38,439 nt of DNA from an uncultured Oscillospiraceae bacterium (GTDB lineage Bacteria > Bacillota > Clostridia > Oscillospirales > Acutalibacteraceae), in contig URCA01000035.1 in assembly GCA_900546265.1 (NCBI GenBank), positions 1-38,439 on the forward strand, read 5' to 3'. Below are positions 31,110-38,439 of the stretch, piece by piece. Made by a program: the position numbers and the translations under genes. How positions within the stretch are numbered: position 1 is the first letter of the stretch; every line of letters starts with the position of its first letter. The notes below the pieces were generated by a model, which saw only the letters and a list, made by a program, of their open reading frames with translations, was not told the DNA's origin and did no database searches.

Positions 31110-31231
31110 TACTAGGTAAGCGATAAAAAGATCATGCCTGACTGCTCAGCGGTGGCTTGGCGGGAAATCCCCTGGGGGAATTCTTCTGCACCGATCTAAC
31201 CACTGGCTTTTTCATCATCGCTTACCTAGTA
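31110..31231. repeat. 122-bp element with 15-bp terminal inverted repeats (MITE or structured RNA)
   Basis: TACTAGGTAAGCGAT (31110-31124) and its complement at 31217-31231 are perfect. The outermost bases are TA on both sides, as a TA target duplication of an IS630/Tc1-like element would be. Inside, AGATC/GATCT, CGGTG/CACCG and a GGGG/CCCC hairpin could fold further, so it could also be an untranslated RNA. It encodes no protein. The remainder of the 550-base gap 30980-31529 holds the repeats above, an AT-rich tract and the sucrose promoter. Confidence 0.55.
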
Positions 31232-31434
31232 TAACATAAAATCCGGCCAAACGGACAGTCGCCGCTGAAACGAATATTTTTTCTTTTTTCGGAAATACTA
31301 TGGCAAGCGGTTGATTATATACCTCTATATATCCGGACAATTTTCTATGGATAATCCGATACAACAGGCAATAATACGAAAAAGTATACAAATAAAAATT
31401 ACATTATAAAAAATATTGCAATAAAAAACAAGAT

Positions 31435-31458
31435 AACCGCTTGACATGTCAAGCGGTT
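31435..31458 (+). promoter_or_regulatory. 24-bp palindromic operator, probable LacI-family site
   Basis: AACCGCTTGACA is followed directly by its exact complement, a perfect 24-base palindrome with the -35 in its left half. CAAGCGGTTGAT, the right half extended, is repeated at 31304-31315, 146 bases upstream, as a lone half-site. A bound repressor would block RNA polymerase. The LacI protein encoded at 36371 is the obvious candidate; this is inferred. Confidence 0.65.
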
Positions 31459-31469
31459 GATGCTATACT
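31441..31469 (+). promoter_or_regulatory. Promoter of the sucrose operon
   Basis: TTGACA (31441-31446), a 17-base spacer ending in TGC, and TATACT (31464-31469): consensus -35 and extended -10. The 150 bases upstream are very AT-rich and may act as an UP element. Confidence 0.85.
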
Positions 31470-31529
31470 GCAATTGTAGAGAACAGAGAGCGGCTGAACG
31501 CCGCGATCCGAAGGCGGGAGGTACCCTTT

Positions 31530-32969
31530 ATGGACAATACCATTATGCTCATCACCTACGCGGACAGCTTGGGGAAAAACCTGAAGGAGCTGGGCGGGGT
31601 TTTGCGGGATCACCTGGACGGGGTGGTCGGCGCCGTGCACATCCTTCCCTTTTTCCCTTCCTCCGCCGACCGGGGCTTCGCCCCCATGCGGTACGACATG
31701 GTGGATCCGGCTTTTGGGGATTTCGAGGATATCCGGGCCATCGCGCAGCGCCACGCTGTGATGTTTGACTTTATGGTCAATCACATTTCCGCCCACTCCC
31801 CCTATTTTGAAGATTTCTTGAAAAACAAGGACGCCTCTCCCTATCGGGATATGTTCATCCGGTATAAAGACTTTTGGCCGGGCGGAGCGCCTACCGAGGA
31901 TCAGGTGGATAGGATTTATAAGCGCAAGCCCCGGGCCCCTTCCATCACGGTCACCTTCGCCGATGGAACCACGGAAGACATCTGGTGCACCTTCTGCGAG
32001 GAACAGATCGACCTGAATATGAACAGTGCCGTCGCCCGGAAGTTTATCCGCAGCACCCTGCGGGACATGTGCGAAAAAGGCGCCGCGGTCATCCGGCTGG
32101 ACGCCTTCGCCTATGCGGTCAAAAAACCGGACACCAGCTGCTTTTTCATCGAGCCGGAGATGTGGGAGCTGCTCGAGGACATCGAAGAGGTGGTCAAGCC
32201 TTACGGAGTGGATATCCTGCCCGAAATCCACGAGCATTACACCATTCAGCAGAAAATCGCGGACAAGGGCTTCTGGGTGTACGATTTCGCGCTGCCCATG
32301 CTGGTGCTTCACGCCCTATACACCGGCAAGGGGGAGGAACTGGTGCACTGGCTGAACATCTGTCCCCGCCGGCAGTTCACCACCCTGGATACCCACGACG
32401 GCATCGGCGTGGTGGATGTGGCCGATCTGATGTCTCAGGAGGAAATCGACGCCACCAAGGAGGCGCTGTTCACCAAAGGCGCCAACGTCAAAAAGATTTA
32501 CAACACCGCGGCCTATAACAATTTGGATATTTACCAGATCAACTGCACCTACTATTCCGCCCTGGGGGACCAGGACGCGGCCTATCTGCTGGCCAGGGCG
32601 ATTCAGTTTTTCGCCCCCGGTATTCCGCAGGTGTATTACGTCGGGCTGCTGGCCGGCGGCAACGACATCGAGCTGCTGGAAAAAACCAAGCAGGGCCGGG
32701 ATATCAACCGCCACTATTATTCCCGGGAGGAGGTGGACCGGGAAGTCCGCCGCCCGGTGGTGCAGAAGCTGTTTGAACTTATGCGGCTGCGCAACGCCCA
32801 TCCCGCCTTCGCCGTGGAGGGAGAATGCCGGCCGGAGATGCTGGATGAAACTACCTTGCGGATTACCCGGTGCAACGGGGAAAACCAATTGATGCTGACC
32901 GCCGATTTGGCCACTCACGCATTCCAGATAACCGAAGGCGATGCAGTCCTGTTTTCCCAAGAGGTATAA
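31530..32969 (+). CDS. gtfA: Sucrose phosphorylase (GH13 subfamily 18)
   Basis: 479 residues, close to known sucrose phosphorylases. The start ITYADSLGKNLKELGGVL and HILPFFPSSADRGFAPM are family signatures. Catalytic Asp191 (RLDAFAY, nucleophile), Glu232 (PEIHEHY, acid/base) and Asp290 (DTHDGIGV) match positions 192, 232 and 290 of the Bifidobacterium enzyme. It cleaves sucrose with phosphate to glucose-1-phosphate and fructose in the cytoplasm, saving one ATP compared with hydrolysis. GGGAGG precedes the ATG. Followed by transporter, regulator and kinase genes on the same strand, which fit sucrose use. Related GH13_18 enzymes acting on glucosylglycerate or sucrose 6-phosphate exist, so the precise substrate is likely but not proven. 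Confidence 0.92.
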   Translation: MDNTIMLITYADSLGKNLKELGGVLRDHLDGVVGAVHILPFFPSSADRGFAPMRYDMVDPAFGDFEDIRAIAQRHAVMFDFMVNHISAHSPYFEDFLKNKDASPYRDMFIRYKDFWPGGAPTEDQVDRIYKRKPRAPSITVTFADGTTEDIWCTFCEEQIDLNMNSAVARKFIRSTLRDMCEKGAAVIRLDAFAYAVKKPDTSCFFIEPEMWELLEDIEEVVKPYGVDILPEIHEHYTIQQKIADKGFWVYDFALPMLVLHALYTGKGEELVHWLNICPRRQFTTLDTHDGIGVVDVADLMSQEEIDATKEALFTKGANVKKIYNTAAYNNLDIYQINCTYYSALGDQDAAYLLARAIQFFAPGIPQVYYVGLLAGGNDIELLEKTKQGRDINRHYYSREEVDREVRRPVVQKLFELMRLRNAHPAFAVEGECRPEMLDETTLRITRCNGENQLMLTADLATHAFQITEGDAVLFSQEV

Positions 32970-33015
32970 GGCTAAAGACGCTCGTGCCAAGCTGCCTTGG
33001 CCCCGCGTTGATAGG

Positions 33016-33032
33016 GCGGGGATTCTCCCCGC
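33016..33032 (+). other. Intercistronic hairpin before the binding-protein gene
   Basis: GCGGGG and CCCCGC pair around ATTCT, with no T run. It lies between the phosphorylase stop and the binding-protein ribosome site, and probably protects or separates message segments. Confidence 0.5.
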
Positions 33033-33070
33033 GAAACAACACAAATTTGATAAAGAAAGAGGTAATGACC

Positions 33071-34363
33071 ATGCTGAAACGTATCCTGGCGGTAACCCTC
33101 TCGGCGGCCATGATCGGCGCCGTCCTTACCGGCTGCAGCAATGACAAGGAACCCGGCGCCGAAAGCAAGATGAAGCTCACCTTCCTCAACTCCAAGGGCG
33201 AAATCCAGGACGGCCTGGAGGCCGTGGCCAAGGAATACAAGAAAAAGACCGGCGTGGATATCGAAATCCTGGTGGCGCCGGCTGGCACCTCTCCCTCCGA
33301 GCGGTTCTCCCAGCTGTACAACTCCGGCACGCCGCCTACCATGTCCATGCTCGACACCACCGACGTGGTGGACATTGGCTGGGACAAGGCGGTGGACTTG
33401 ACCGGTGAAAAGTGGGTGGCCGACGCGGGCAACCAGGCCTACCGCATCAACGACAAAGTGTATTCCTTCCCCATGGGGGTGGAGGGCCGCGGCCTGATTT
33501 ACAACAAAACGGCCATCGAGAAGACCCTGGGCAAAACTTTCGATCCCAAGGAATACAACACCATGGATAAGCTCAAGGCCCTTCTGGAGGAGCTGAAGAG
33601 CAAGGGCATGGCCACCCCGGTCGTGATTTCCAAGGAAGACTGGTCCCTGGGCTCCCACTATTTCGGCTATCTGTATATCACCCAGTCGGACGACGAGGGC
33701 GCCAGCGCGGCGTATATTGACAAGATGAAGAAGGGCGAAATCGATCTGAAGAACGATAAGCGCTTCAATCAGCTGCTGGACACCTTCGATCTGCTCCGCT
33801 CCTACAACATCAACGGCAAGGCGCCTCTGGACGCCAAATATGAGGTGGATCCCTCCTACGTGGTGGATGGAGAAGCGGCGTTCTGGTTCAACGGCAACTG
33901 GGCGTGGCCCAACATGAAGGAATTCATCACCGCCGACAACAAGAACGAGTTCGGCCTGATGATCCTGCCTCTGGGCAACGACGCCAGCGATTTTGTCAAC
34001 ACCAAGATGCTGGGCACCGCGTCCAAGCAGATCATCATCGATAAGACCAAAACCTCTGAGGAAGAGCAGAAGGCTGCCAAGGACTTCCTCAATTGGCTGG
34101 TGTATGACGAAGCGGGCCAGAAGGGCATGGTGGAAACCCTGCAGCTGGTGCCGGCGTTCTCCAACATCAAGCTGGAGCCCACGGATCCTCTGGGAAAAGC
34201 CCTGAAGGTCTATGTGGACGAGGGCAAGACCAGCCCCGACTGCATCGTCCCGGCGGATCACTGGAGCAAGGTGGGCGCGGCCATGCAGCAATATCTGGCC
34301 GGCAAATCCACCCGTGAGCAGCTGGCTGCCAAGGTGCTGGAGTACTGGAAGAGCAAAGCGTAA
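33071..34363 (+). CDS. Sugar ABC importer substrate-binding lipoprotein
   Basis: 430 residues. Lipobox VLTGC near residue 21, so membrane-tethered. The rest is family 1 extracellular solute-binding: LTFLNSKGEIQDGLEAVAKEY, PSERFSQLYNSGTPPTMSMLD and GLIYNKTAIEKTLGKTF are typical sugar-binding landmarks, as is the C-terminal WSKVGAAMQQYLAGK. It presumably delivers sucrose or a related sugar to the two permeases encoded next. ATG 33071 is preferred over ATG 33065 because AAGAGG is then eight bases upstream. The neighbouring hairpin at 34382 probably keeps its message more abundant than that of the permeases. Confidence 0.93.
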   Translation: MLKRILAVTLSAAMIGAVLTGCSNDKEPGAESKMKLTFLNSKGEIQDGLEAVAKEYKKKTGVDIEILVAPAGTSPSERFSQLYNSGTPPTMSMLDTTDVVDIGWDKAVDLTGEKWVADAGNQAYRINDKVYSFPMGVEGRGLIYNKTAIEKTLGKTFDPKEYNTMDKLKALLEELKSKGMATPVVISKEDWSLGSHYFGYLYITQSDDEGASAAYIDKMKKGEIDLKNDKRFNQLLDTFDLLRSYNINGKAPLDAKYEVDPSYVVDGEAAFWFNGNWAWPNMKEFITADNKNEFGLMILPLGNDASDFVNTKMLGTASKQIIIDKTKTSEEEQKAAKDFLNWLVYDEAGQKGMVETLQLVPAFSNIKLEPTDPLGKALKVYVDEGKTSPDCIVPADHWSKVGAAMQQYLAGKSTREQLAAKVLEYWKSKA

Positions 34364-34381
34364 CCGTCCCCATAAACGGCA

Positions 34382-34419
34382 CCGCTTCCCGGACGCGGAA
34401 CGCCGCGTCCGGGAAGCGG
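34382..34419 (+). other. Intercistronic hairpin after the binding-protein gene
   Basis: A perfect 17-pair stem (CCGCTTCCCGGACGCGG against its complement) with loop AACG, and no T run, so it is not a terminator. Such structures after binding-protein genes protect the upstream message from 3' decay and reduce readthrough to permease genes. The bases 34420-34470 hold nothing else. Confidence 0.65.
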
Positions 34420-34486
34420 CGGCCGATACATACGGCGGCCACCCGGCGGGATTCCCACGGGCAGCCATGCAGAAAGAAGGCTTATC

Positions 34487-35368
34487 ATGAGAGAAAAAAC
34501 AAAACTGGGCAACCTGAAATTGTTTTTGATATTTGCCGGGCCGGCCGCGGTTCTGTTCCTCTGCGTGGTCGTCATCCCCTTCCTGTACGGCCTGGTGTTG
34601 ACCTTTACCAACTGGAACGGCATTTCCGACGGGGCGGGCTTCGTGGCGTTTCAGAATTATGTGACCGCCTTTAAAGACACGGCGTTCTGGCATTCCCTGC
34701 TGCTGACCCTCGGCTACGTGGCCGCATCGGTGATCCTCATCAACCTGGTGGCCTTTTTCCTGGCCTATCTGCTGACCAGCGGCATCAAGGGGCAGAATTT
34801 TCTGCGATCCGCCTTTTTCACCCCCAACCTCATCGGCGGTATCGTCCTCGGCTTCATCTGGCAGTTTGTGTTCAATAACGCGCTGACCAGCTTCGGCAGC
34901 GGCATCGGCTCCGATTTGCTCTCCAGCTCCTGGCTGAGCGATCCCACCATGGCGTTCTGGGCGCTGGTGGTGGTGACGGTCTGGCAGTATTCGGGCTATA
35001 TGATGATCATCTATGTGGCCGGATTTACCAGCGTGTCCCACGACCTGCTTGAGGCGGCCAGTATCGACGGCTGCACGGCCTTTCAGACCACCCGCTATGT
35101 CACCCTGCCCCTGATGGTGCCCTCCTTCGTCATCTGCTTGTTCTTGTCCATCCAGCGGTGCTTTATGGTGTACGATGTCAACCTGTCCCTGACGGGCGGC
35201 GGTCCCTACGGCACCACCATCCTGTCCGCCATGCACGTGTACCAGAAGACCTTCGTGTCCAAGGAATACGGCGTGGGCCAGGCGGAGGCGCTCATCCTCT
35301 TCCTGGTGGTGGCCATTATCAGCATCACCCAGGTGTCCTTGGGCAAGCGGAAAGAGGTGGAGGCGTAA
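34487..35368 (+). CDS. Sugar ABC importer permease 1 (MalF/UgpA type)
   Basis: 293 residues, six membrane helices, beginning with LKLFLIFAGPAAVLFLCVVVIPF. The cytoplasmic EAA loop, EAASIDGCTAFQTTRYVTLP (about 188-207), docks with the ATPase; the LP following it is a family landmark, as is NWNGISDG early on. It forms the translocation channel with permease 2. AAGAAGG precedes the ATG. The stop is directly followed by a short ORF leading into permease 2. Confidence 0.93.
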   Translation: MREKTKLGNLKLFLIFAGPAAVLFLCVVVIPFLYGLVLTFTNWNGISDGAGFVAFQNYVTAFKDTAFWHSLLLTLGYVAASVILINLVAFFLAYLLTSGIKGQNFLRSAFFTPNLIGGIVLGFIWQFVFNNALTSFGSGIGSDLLSSSWLSDPTMAFWALVVVTVWQYSGYMMIIYVAGFTSVSHDLLEAASIDGCTAFQTTRYVTLPLMVPSFVICLFLSIQRCFMVYDVNLSLTGGGPYGTTILSAMHVYQKTFVSKEYGVGQAEALILFLVVAIISITQVSLGKRKEVEA

Positions 35369-35369
35369 C

Positions 35370-35444
35370 ATGAAAACGAGCCTCACTCGGGATGGAATCC
35401 GATATATGGCCGTCTGCGGGCGGCGGAATGGGGGGATACGATGA
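35370..35444 (+). CDS. 24-residue ORF bridging the two permease genes
   Basis: ATG 35370 comes two bases after the permease 1 stop with GGAGG (35359-35363) six bases before it. The frame runs 24 codons and its stop TGA (35442-35444) overlaps the ATG of permease 2 in the ATGA arrangement of coupled genes. The peptide MKTSLTRDGIRYMAVCGRRN (then GGIR) matches no family. It probably serves to deliver ribosomes to permease 2; a real peptide is possible. Confidence 0.4.
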   Translation: MKTSLTRDGIRYMAVCGRRNGGIR

Positions 35445-36301
35445 AACGGCAGGTTATCGGCGGCACCCGTACGCGGATCTGGGGGATCGTCAAGACGGTG
35501 ATCCTGTTTGCGCTGCTTCTGGTCTATATGGTGCCGTTTTTCATGGTGATTATCAACGCGTTCAAAACCAACCGCACCATCCTCAAGGAACCGCTCAAGC
35601 TGCTGGAGCCGGGCGGCCCGATCTTCACCAACTTCTCTTACGCCTTTGATAAAATGGATTTCCTGCGCGCCTTTTTCAATTCGCTGTTCATCACGGTGCT
35701 CAGCGTGCTGCTGATTGTGATCATCACCTCCATGACCGCCTATTTCTTCGTGCGGGCGGATTGGAAAATTAATAAGGTGTTTTTCGCCCTCATGGTCGCG
35801 GCCATGATCGTCCCCTTCCAGGTCATCATGACCCCGCTCATCTCCATCTACGGCAGCTTCCTGGGGATTCTTGATCACCGGCTGACCCTGGTGTTCATGC
35901 ACGTGGGCTTTTCTATCAGCATGGCGGTGTTCATCTATCACGGCTTCATCAAGAGCAACATTCCCCTCTCCCTGGAGGAAGCCGCCACCCTGGACGGCTG
36001 CAGCCGGACGCAGACCTTCTTCCGGATCGTATTCCCGCTGCTCAAACCCATCACCGCCACTATCATCGTCCTCAATGTTCTGGCCATCTGGAACGACTAT
36101 CTGCTCCCTTCCCTGGTGCTGACCAAAAAGGAGCTGTTCACCCTGCCGCTGTCCACCTATTCCTTCTACGGCAGCTATCTGACCAACTACGGCGCGGTGA
36201 TGGCCGGCCTGATGCTGACGGTTCTGCCGGTTATCATTCTGTACCTGTTCCTGCAAAAGCAGATCATCAGCGGCGTGATTTCGGGCGCGGTCAAGGCATA
36301 A
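35441..36301 (+). CDS. Sugar ABC importer permease 2 (MalG/UgpE type)
   Basis: 286 residues, six membrane helices beginning at VKTVILFALLLVYMVPFFMV. The EAA loop, EEAATLDGCSRTQTFFRIVF followed by PLLKP, and the N-terminal INAFKTNRTILKEP are typical of MalG-like permeases. Works with permease 1. No ABC ATPase gene accompanies it, so the complex must use an ATPase encoded elsewhere, as with the shared MsmX-type ATPases of Firmicutes. GGGGGG lies upstream of ATG 35441. Confidence 0.93.
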   Translation: MKRQVIGGTRTRIWGIVKTVILFALLLVYMVPFFMVIINAFKTNRTILKEPLKLLEPGGPIFTNFSYAFDKMDFLRAFFNSLFITVLSVLLIVIITSMTAYFFVRADWKINKVFFALMVAAMIVPFQVIMTPLISIYGSFLGILDHRLTLVFMHVGFSISMAVFIYHGFIKSNIPLSLEEAATLDGCSRTQTFFRIVFPLLKPITATIIVLNVLAIWNDYLLPSLVLTKKELFTLPLSTYSFYGSYLTNYGAVMAGLMLTVLPVIILYLFLQKQIISGVISGAVKA

Positions 36302-36306
36302 TTCGA

Positions 36307-36335
36307 TTGCGTTCATTGGAAAGCCCTGTTATAAT
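36307..36335 (+). promoter_or_regulatory. Promoter of the LacI regulator gene
   Basis: TTGCGT (36307-36312), 17-base spacer, TATAAT (36330-36335). The regulator and kinase can therefore be expressed without the rest of the operon. Confidence 0.7.
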
Positions 36336-36370
36336 GGCGGTATAAGCGGCCGAAAGGAGCGGATAGCGGC

Positions 36371-37348
36371 ATGGCGACTCTCAAGGATGTGGCGGAGCTG
36401 GCGGGCGTTACGGTGACCACGGTCTCCCGCGTGCTCAACAACCGGGGCTACATCAGCGATAAAACGAGGCAGGCGGTCTATGAAGCCATGAAGCGGCTGG
36501 ACTACCGGCCCAACGAGCTGGCCCGTTCCCTCTCCAAACGGCGCACCAACGTCATCGGGGTCATCGTCCCCTCGGTGGCCCATCCGTACTTTTGCCGGGT
36601 GGTCAGCTTTCTGGAGCAGGAGGCGGCCCGGCATGGGTATAAAATCATGCTCTGCAACTCCTTCCATCAGCGTGAGAAGGAGATCGAATATATTGATATG
36701 CTCAAATCCAATAAGGTGGCGGCCATCGTCCTGTGCAGCCGGACGCCGGACATCGGGGCCTATCTGGACATGTCCCTGCCGGTGGTCACCTTCGAGCGCA
36801 CGGAGGAGGGCAATGTGTCCGCCGTGTCCTGCGATAATTACCAGGGCGGGACGCTGGCCACCCGGCACCTTATTGGGAAGGGCTGCCGCCGCCTCGCCCA
36901 TATCAGCGGAAGCAGCGAGGTGCATATGCCTGCGGATCAGCGGTGCGCGGCGTTTCTGGATGTCTGCCGAGAATATAATCTGACCGGCAAAGTGTTCGAC
37001 ACGGCGGAGGCCCAGTTTCTTTCCATGGATTATGGAGCATTTTTGGATCGGATTCTGATGGAAAACCCGGAGCTGGACGGCGTCTTTGCGAGCAGCGACG
37101 TCATCGCCGCCCAGCTCGTGCAGGCCTGCGCTCGGTGCGGCCGGCGGGTGCCGGAGGACATCAAGGTGGTCGGTTTCGACGATGTGGATATCGCCGCCCT
37201 GACCACACCGCCTATCACCACCATCCGCCAGCCGGTGGAGCAGATGTGCTCCTTCGCCGTGCGCACCATCCTGCAGCAGCTCGAACAGGGCTGTACGGCG
37301 GTCAAAACGGTGCTGGGCGTGACGCTGGTGGAGCGGGGCACGACGTAA
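36371..37348 (+). CDS. LacI family transcriptional regulator
   Basis: 325 residues. The N-terminal helix-turn-helix and hinge are canonical: TLKDVAELAGVTVTTVSRVL, then NNRGYISDKTRQAV and the hinge RPNELARSLSKR. The effector domain is periplasmic-binding-protein-like (NVIGVIVPSVAHPYF, DLDGVFASSD-type segment at ELDGVFASSDVIAAQ, VVGFDDVDIAALTTPPITTI). It probably represses the sucrose operon, binding the 24-bp palindrome at 31435, and is released by a sugar or sugar phosphate. AAGGAG is 11 bases before the ATG, slightly long. The kinase gene follows 17 bases later. Confidence 0.93.
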   Translation: MATLKDVAELAGVTVTTVSRVLNNRGYISDKTRQAVYEAMKRLDYRPNELARSLSKRRTNVIGVIVPSVAHPYFCRVVSFLEQEAARHGYKIMLCNSFHQREKEIEYIDMLKSNKVAAIVLCSRTPDIGAYLDMSLPVVTFERTEEGNVSAVSCDNYQGGTLATRHLIGKGCRRLAHISGSSEVHMPADQRCAAFLDVCREYNLTGKVFDTAEAQFLSMDYGAFLDRILMENPELDGVFASSDVIAAQLVQACARCGRRVPEDIKVVGFDDVDIAALTTPPITTIRQPVEQMCSFAVRTILQQLEQGCTAVKTVLGVTLVERGTT

Positions 37349-37365
37349 GGAGGCGGAAAGACGCG

Positions 37366-38334
37366 ATGCGTGATTTGGTTTCTCTCGGCGAGTTGCTGGT
37401 GGATTTCACCCCGGTGGGGGAATCCGCGGCGGGCAACCCGGTTTTTGAACGCAACCCGGGCGGCGGCCCGGCCAACCTGGCCTGCGCGGCGGCCCGCCTG
37501 GGCGTGAACACCGCGTTCATCGGGCAGGTGGGGGATGACGCCTTCGGGCGGGCTTTGAAGGGGATTCTCGCAGACAGCCGGGTGGATGTCGGCCGCCTGA
37601 GGCTGTCCGCTGACTATCAGACCACCCTGGCCTTCGTGCATCTGGACGCGGGCGGGGAGCGGTCCTTCAGCTTCTATCGGCGACAGGGCGCGGATACCAT
37701 GCTCGTCCCGGAGGAAGCGGATTTCGCCCTGGCGGCTGATTGCCGGTGCTTTTTCTACAGCTCGGTGCTCATGACCGGCGGCCCCTCCCGCCAGGCGAGC
37801 TTTCAGCTGGCATCTCATGCCCGGGAGCGGGGGGCCGCTACGGTCTACGATCCCAATCTCCGTCTGAACCTCTGGGCCAGCCCGGAGGAGGCCCGGTCGG
37901 TCATTCTCTCGGCCATGCAATGGGCCGATATCGTCAAGGTGTCTGAGGAGGAGCTGGTGTTCCTGACGGGTGAGCCGGATCTGGATAAGGCGGCCCGGCA
38001 GCTGAAAGCGGCTTACGGCGTGAAGGCGCTGCTGGCCACCCTGGGGGCCAAGGGCTGCTTCGCTCTGGTGAATGGGGAGCGGATCGACGTCCCGGGCTTT
38101 GCGGTGGAGACGGTGGACACCACGGCGGCCGGCGACTCCTTCACCGGCGGCTTCCTGTACGGCCTACTACAGGGCTGCACCCCCATCGAGGAGCGCTCCG
38201 CCGATCAAATCCGAGATATGCTGACCTTTGCCAATGCGGTGGGGGCGCTGACTACCACCCGGAAGGGCGCCATCTCAGCCCTCCCCTCCTACGGCGAGGT
38301 GCTGGAGTTTTTACAGCAACAAGGCCATATGTAA
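37366..38334 (+). CDS. PfkB family sugar kinase, probable fructokinase
   Basis: 322 residues. The first PfkB signature is GGGPANLACAAARLG (about 32-46), and the second is DTTAAGDSFTGGFL, with the catalytic Asp in AGDSF. VSLGELLVDFTP at the start is typical of fructokinases. In this setting it would phosphorylate the fructose released by sucrose phosphorylase (fructose-6-phosphate). ATG 37366 is chosen because it starts the conserved N-terminus; AAGGAGG is 12 bases upstream. The open frame runs back inside the LacI gene and is not used. Last gene of the locus. Confidence 0.92.
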   Translation: MRDLVSLGELLVDFTPVGESAAGNPVFERNPGGGPANLACAAARLGVNTAFIGQVGDDAFGRALKGILADSRVDVGRLRLSADYQTTLAFVHLDAGGERSFSFYRRQGADTMLVPEEADFALAADCRCFFYSSVLMTGGPSRQASFQLASHARERGAATVYDPNLRLNLWASPEEARSVILSAMQWADIVKVSEEELVFLTGEPDLDKAARQLKAAYGVKALLATLGAKGCFALVNGERIDVPGFAVETVDTTAAGDSFTGGFLYGLLQGCTPIEERSADQIRDMLTFANAVGALTTTRKGAISALPSYGEVLEFLQQQGHM

Positions 38335-38344
38335 CGCAGCTTCA

Positions 38345-38372
38345 AGCCCCGGCGGATTTTTCCGCCGGGGCT
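38345..38372 (+). terminator. Probable terminator of the sucrose locus
   Basis: AGCCCCGGCGGA and TCCGCCGGGGCT form a 12-pair stem with loop TTTT. No T run follows, so it is weak as a rho-independent terminator, but nothing else ends the operon within the window. Confidence 0.6.
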
Positions 38373-38399
38373 CAGCTTGTCGATAAAGTCGACAAGCTG
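38373..38399. repeat. Second hairpin, adjacent to the terminator
   Basis: CAGCTTGTCGA and TCGACAAGCTG pair perfectly (11 pairs, loop TAAAG), touching the preceding hairpin with no gap. The remaining bases to the window end, 38400-38439, show nothing. Confidence 0.6.
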
Positions 38400-38439
38400 C
38401 TGGACGGGGACGCCGGATCACGGCGGCTCACTGACGTTC

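Noticed and set aside
31261..31300. cre (CcpA) site near TGAAACG upstream of the sucrose promoter
   Set aside because: TGAAACGAATATTT does not fit the spacing of the cre consensus and lies far from the promoter.
32972..36316. 1114-codon minus-strand frame opposite the sugar importer genes
   Set aside because: It exists only because the genuine genes on the plus strand have strong GC bias; its sequence is His/Gln/Asp-rich with no domain.
37135..37365. Frame-fusion of the LacI regulator and the kinase
   Set aside because: The kinase frame is open upstream but lies in a different frame from LacI, and a conserved start with a ribosome site is at 37366.

Overview
The window looks like chromosomal DNA of an anaerobic, moderately high-GC Clostridia, most likely Oscillospiraceae/Ruminococcaceae. 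The pointers are dockerin and cohesin-like modules, clostridial-style lipoproteins, strong GGAGG ribosome sites, extended -10 (TGCTATAAT) promoters, a Rex-type operator at a fermentative dehydrogenase gene, and GH95 and GH13_18 glycosidases typical of gut carbohydrate users. This assignment is inferred from gene content; no rRNA or species marker is present.

Layout. 21-3909: divergent sugar-catabolism locus, with an AraC regulator and a beta-propeller lactonase on the minus strand and a ThuA-like protein and a Gfo/Idh/MocA oxidoreductase on the plus strand. 4140-9668: two-gene surface system, a 1430-residue GLUG/Ig-like repeat protein ending in a dockerin, followed by a membrane-anchored protein with a cohesin-like domain. 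9807-12439: minus-strand ABC importer of the NMT1/SsuABC type. 12731-13348: lipoprotein with an NlpC/P60 fold that has lost its catalytic residues. 13373-14071: a scarred stretch with the tail of a surface-protein gene, long inverted repeats, tRNA-Thr(CGT), and a fragment of initiator tRNA-Met behind an intact promoter. 14118-18396: zinc-ribbon membrane protein, GT2-GtrA glycosyltransferase, XRE regulator, DegV protein and a TtcA-like tRNA thiolase. 18667-22247: heterodimeric ABC exporter with one degenerate ATP site. 22671-24828: Rex-type promoter driving an LDH/MDH-family dehydrogenase and malic enzyme. 24991-28726: DUF4190 protein, lipoprotein, cytoplasmic GH95 fucosidase and a 53-residue membrane peptide. 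28772-30979: OmpR-type two-component system. 31110-31231: a 122-bp element with 15-bp terminal inverted repeats. 31530-38334: sucrose locus with sucrose phosphorylase, an ABC importer without its ATPase, a LacI regulator and a PfkB kinase.

How it fits together. In the sucrose locus the importer would bring in sucrose, the phosphorylase would split it to glucose-1-phosphate and fructose, and the kinase would phosphorylate the fructose; the LacI protein probably acts at the 24-bp palindrome over the first promoter. The dehydrogenase/malic enzyme pair links malate, pyruvate and lactate to NADH under probable Rex control. The dockerin/cohesin-like pair is the best candidate for an under-described system: a membrane-held receptor and a repeat-rich ligand encoded as one unit, with no enzyme in it.
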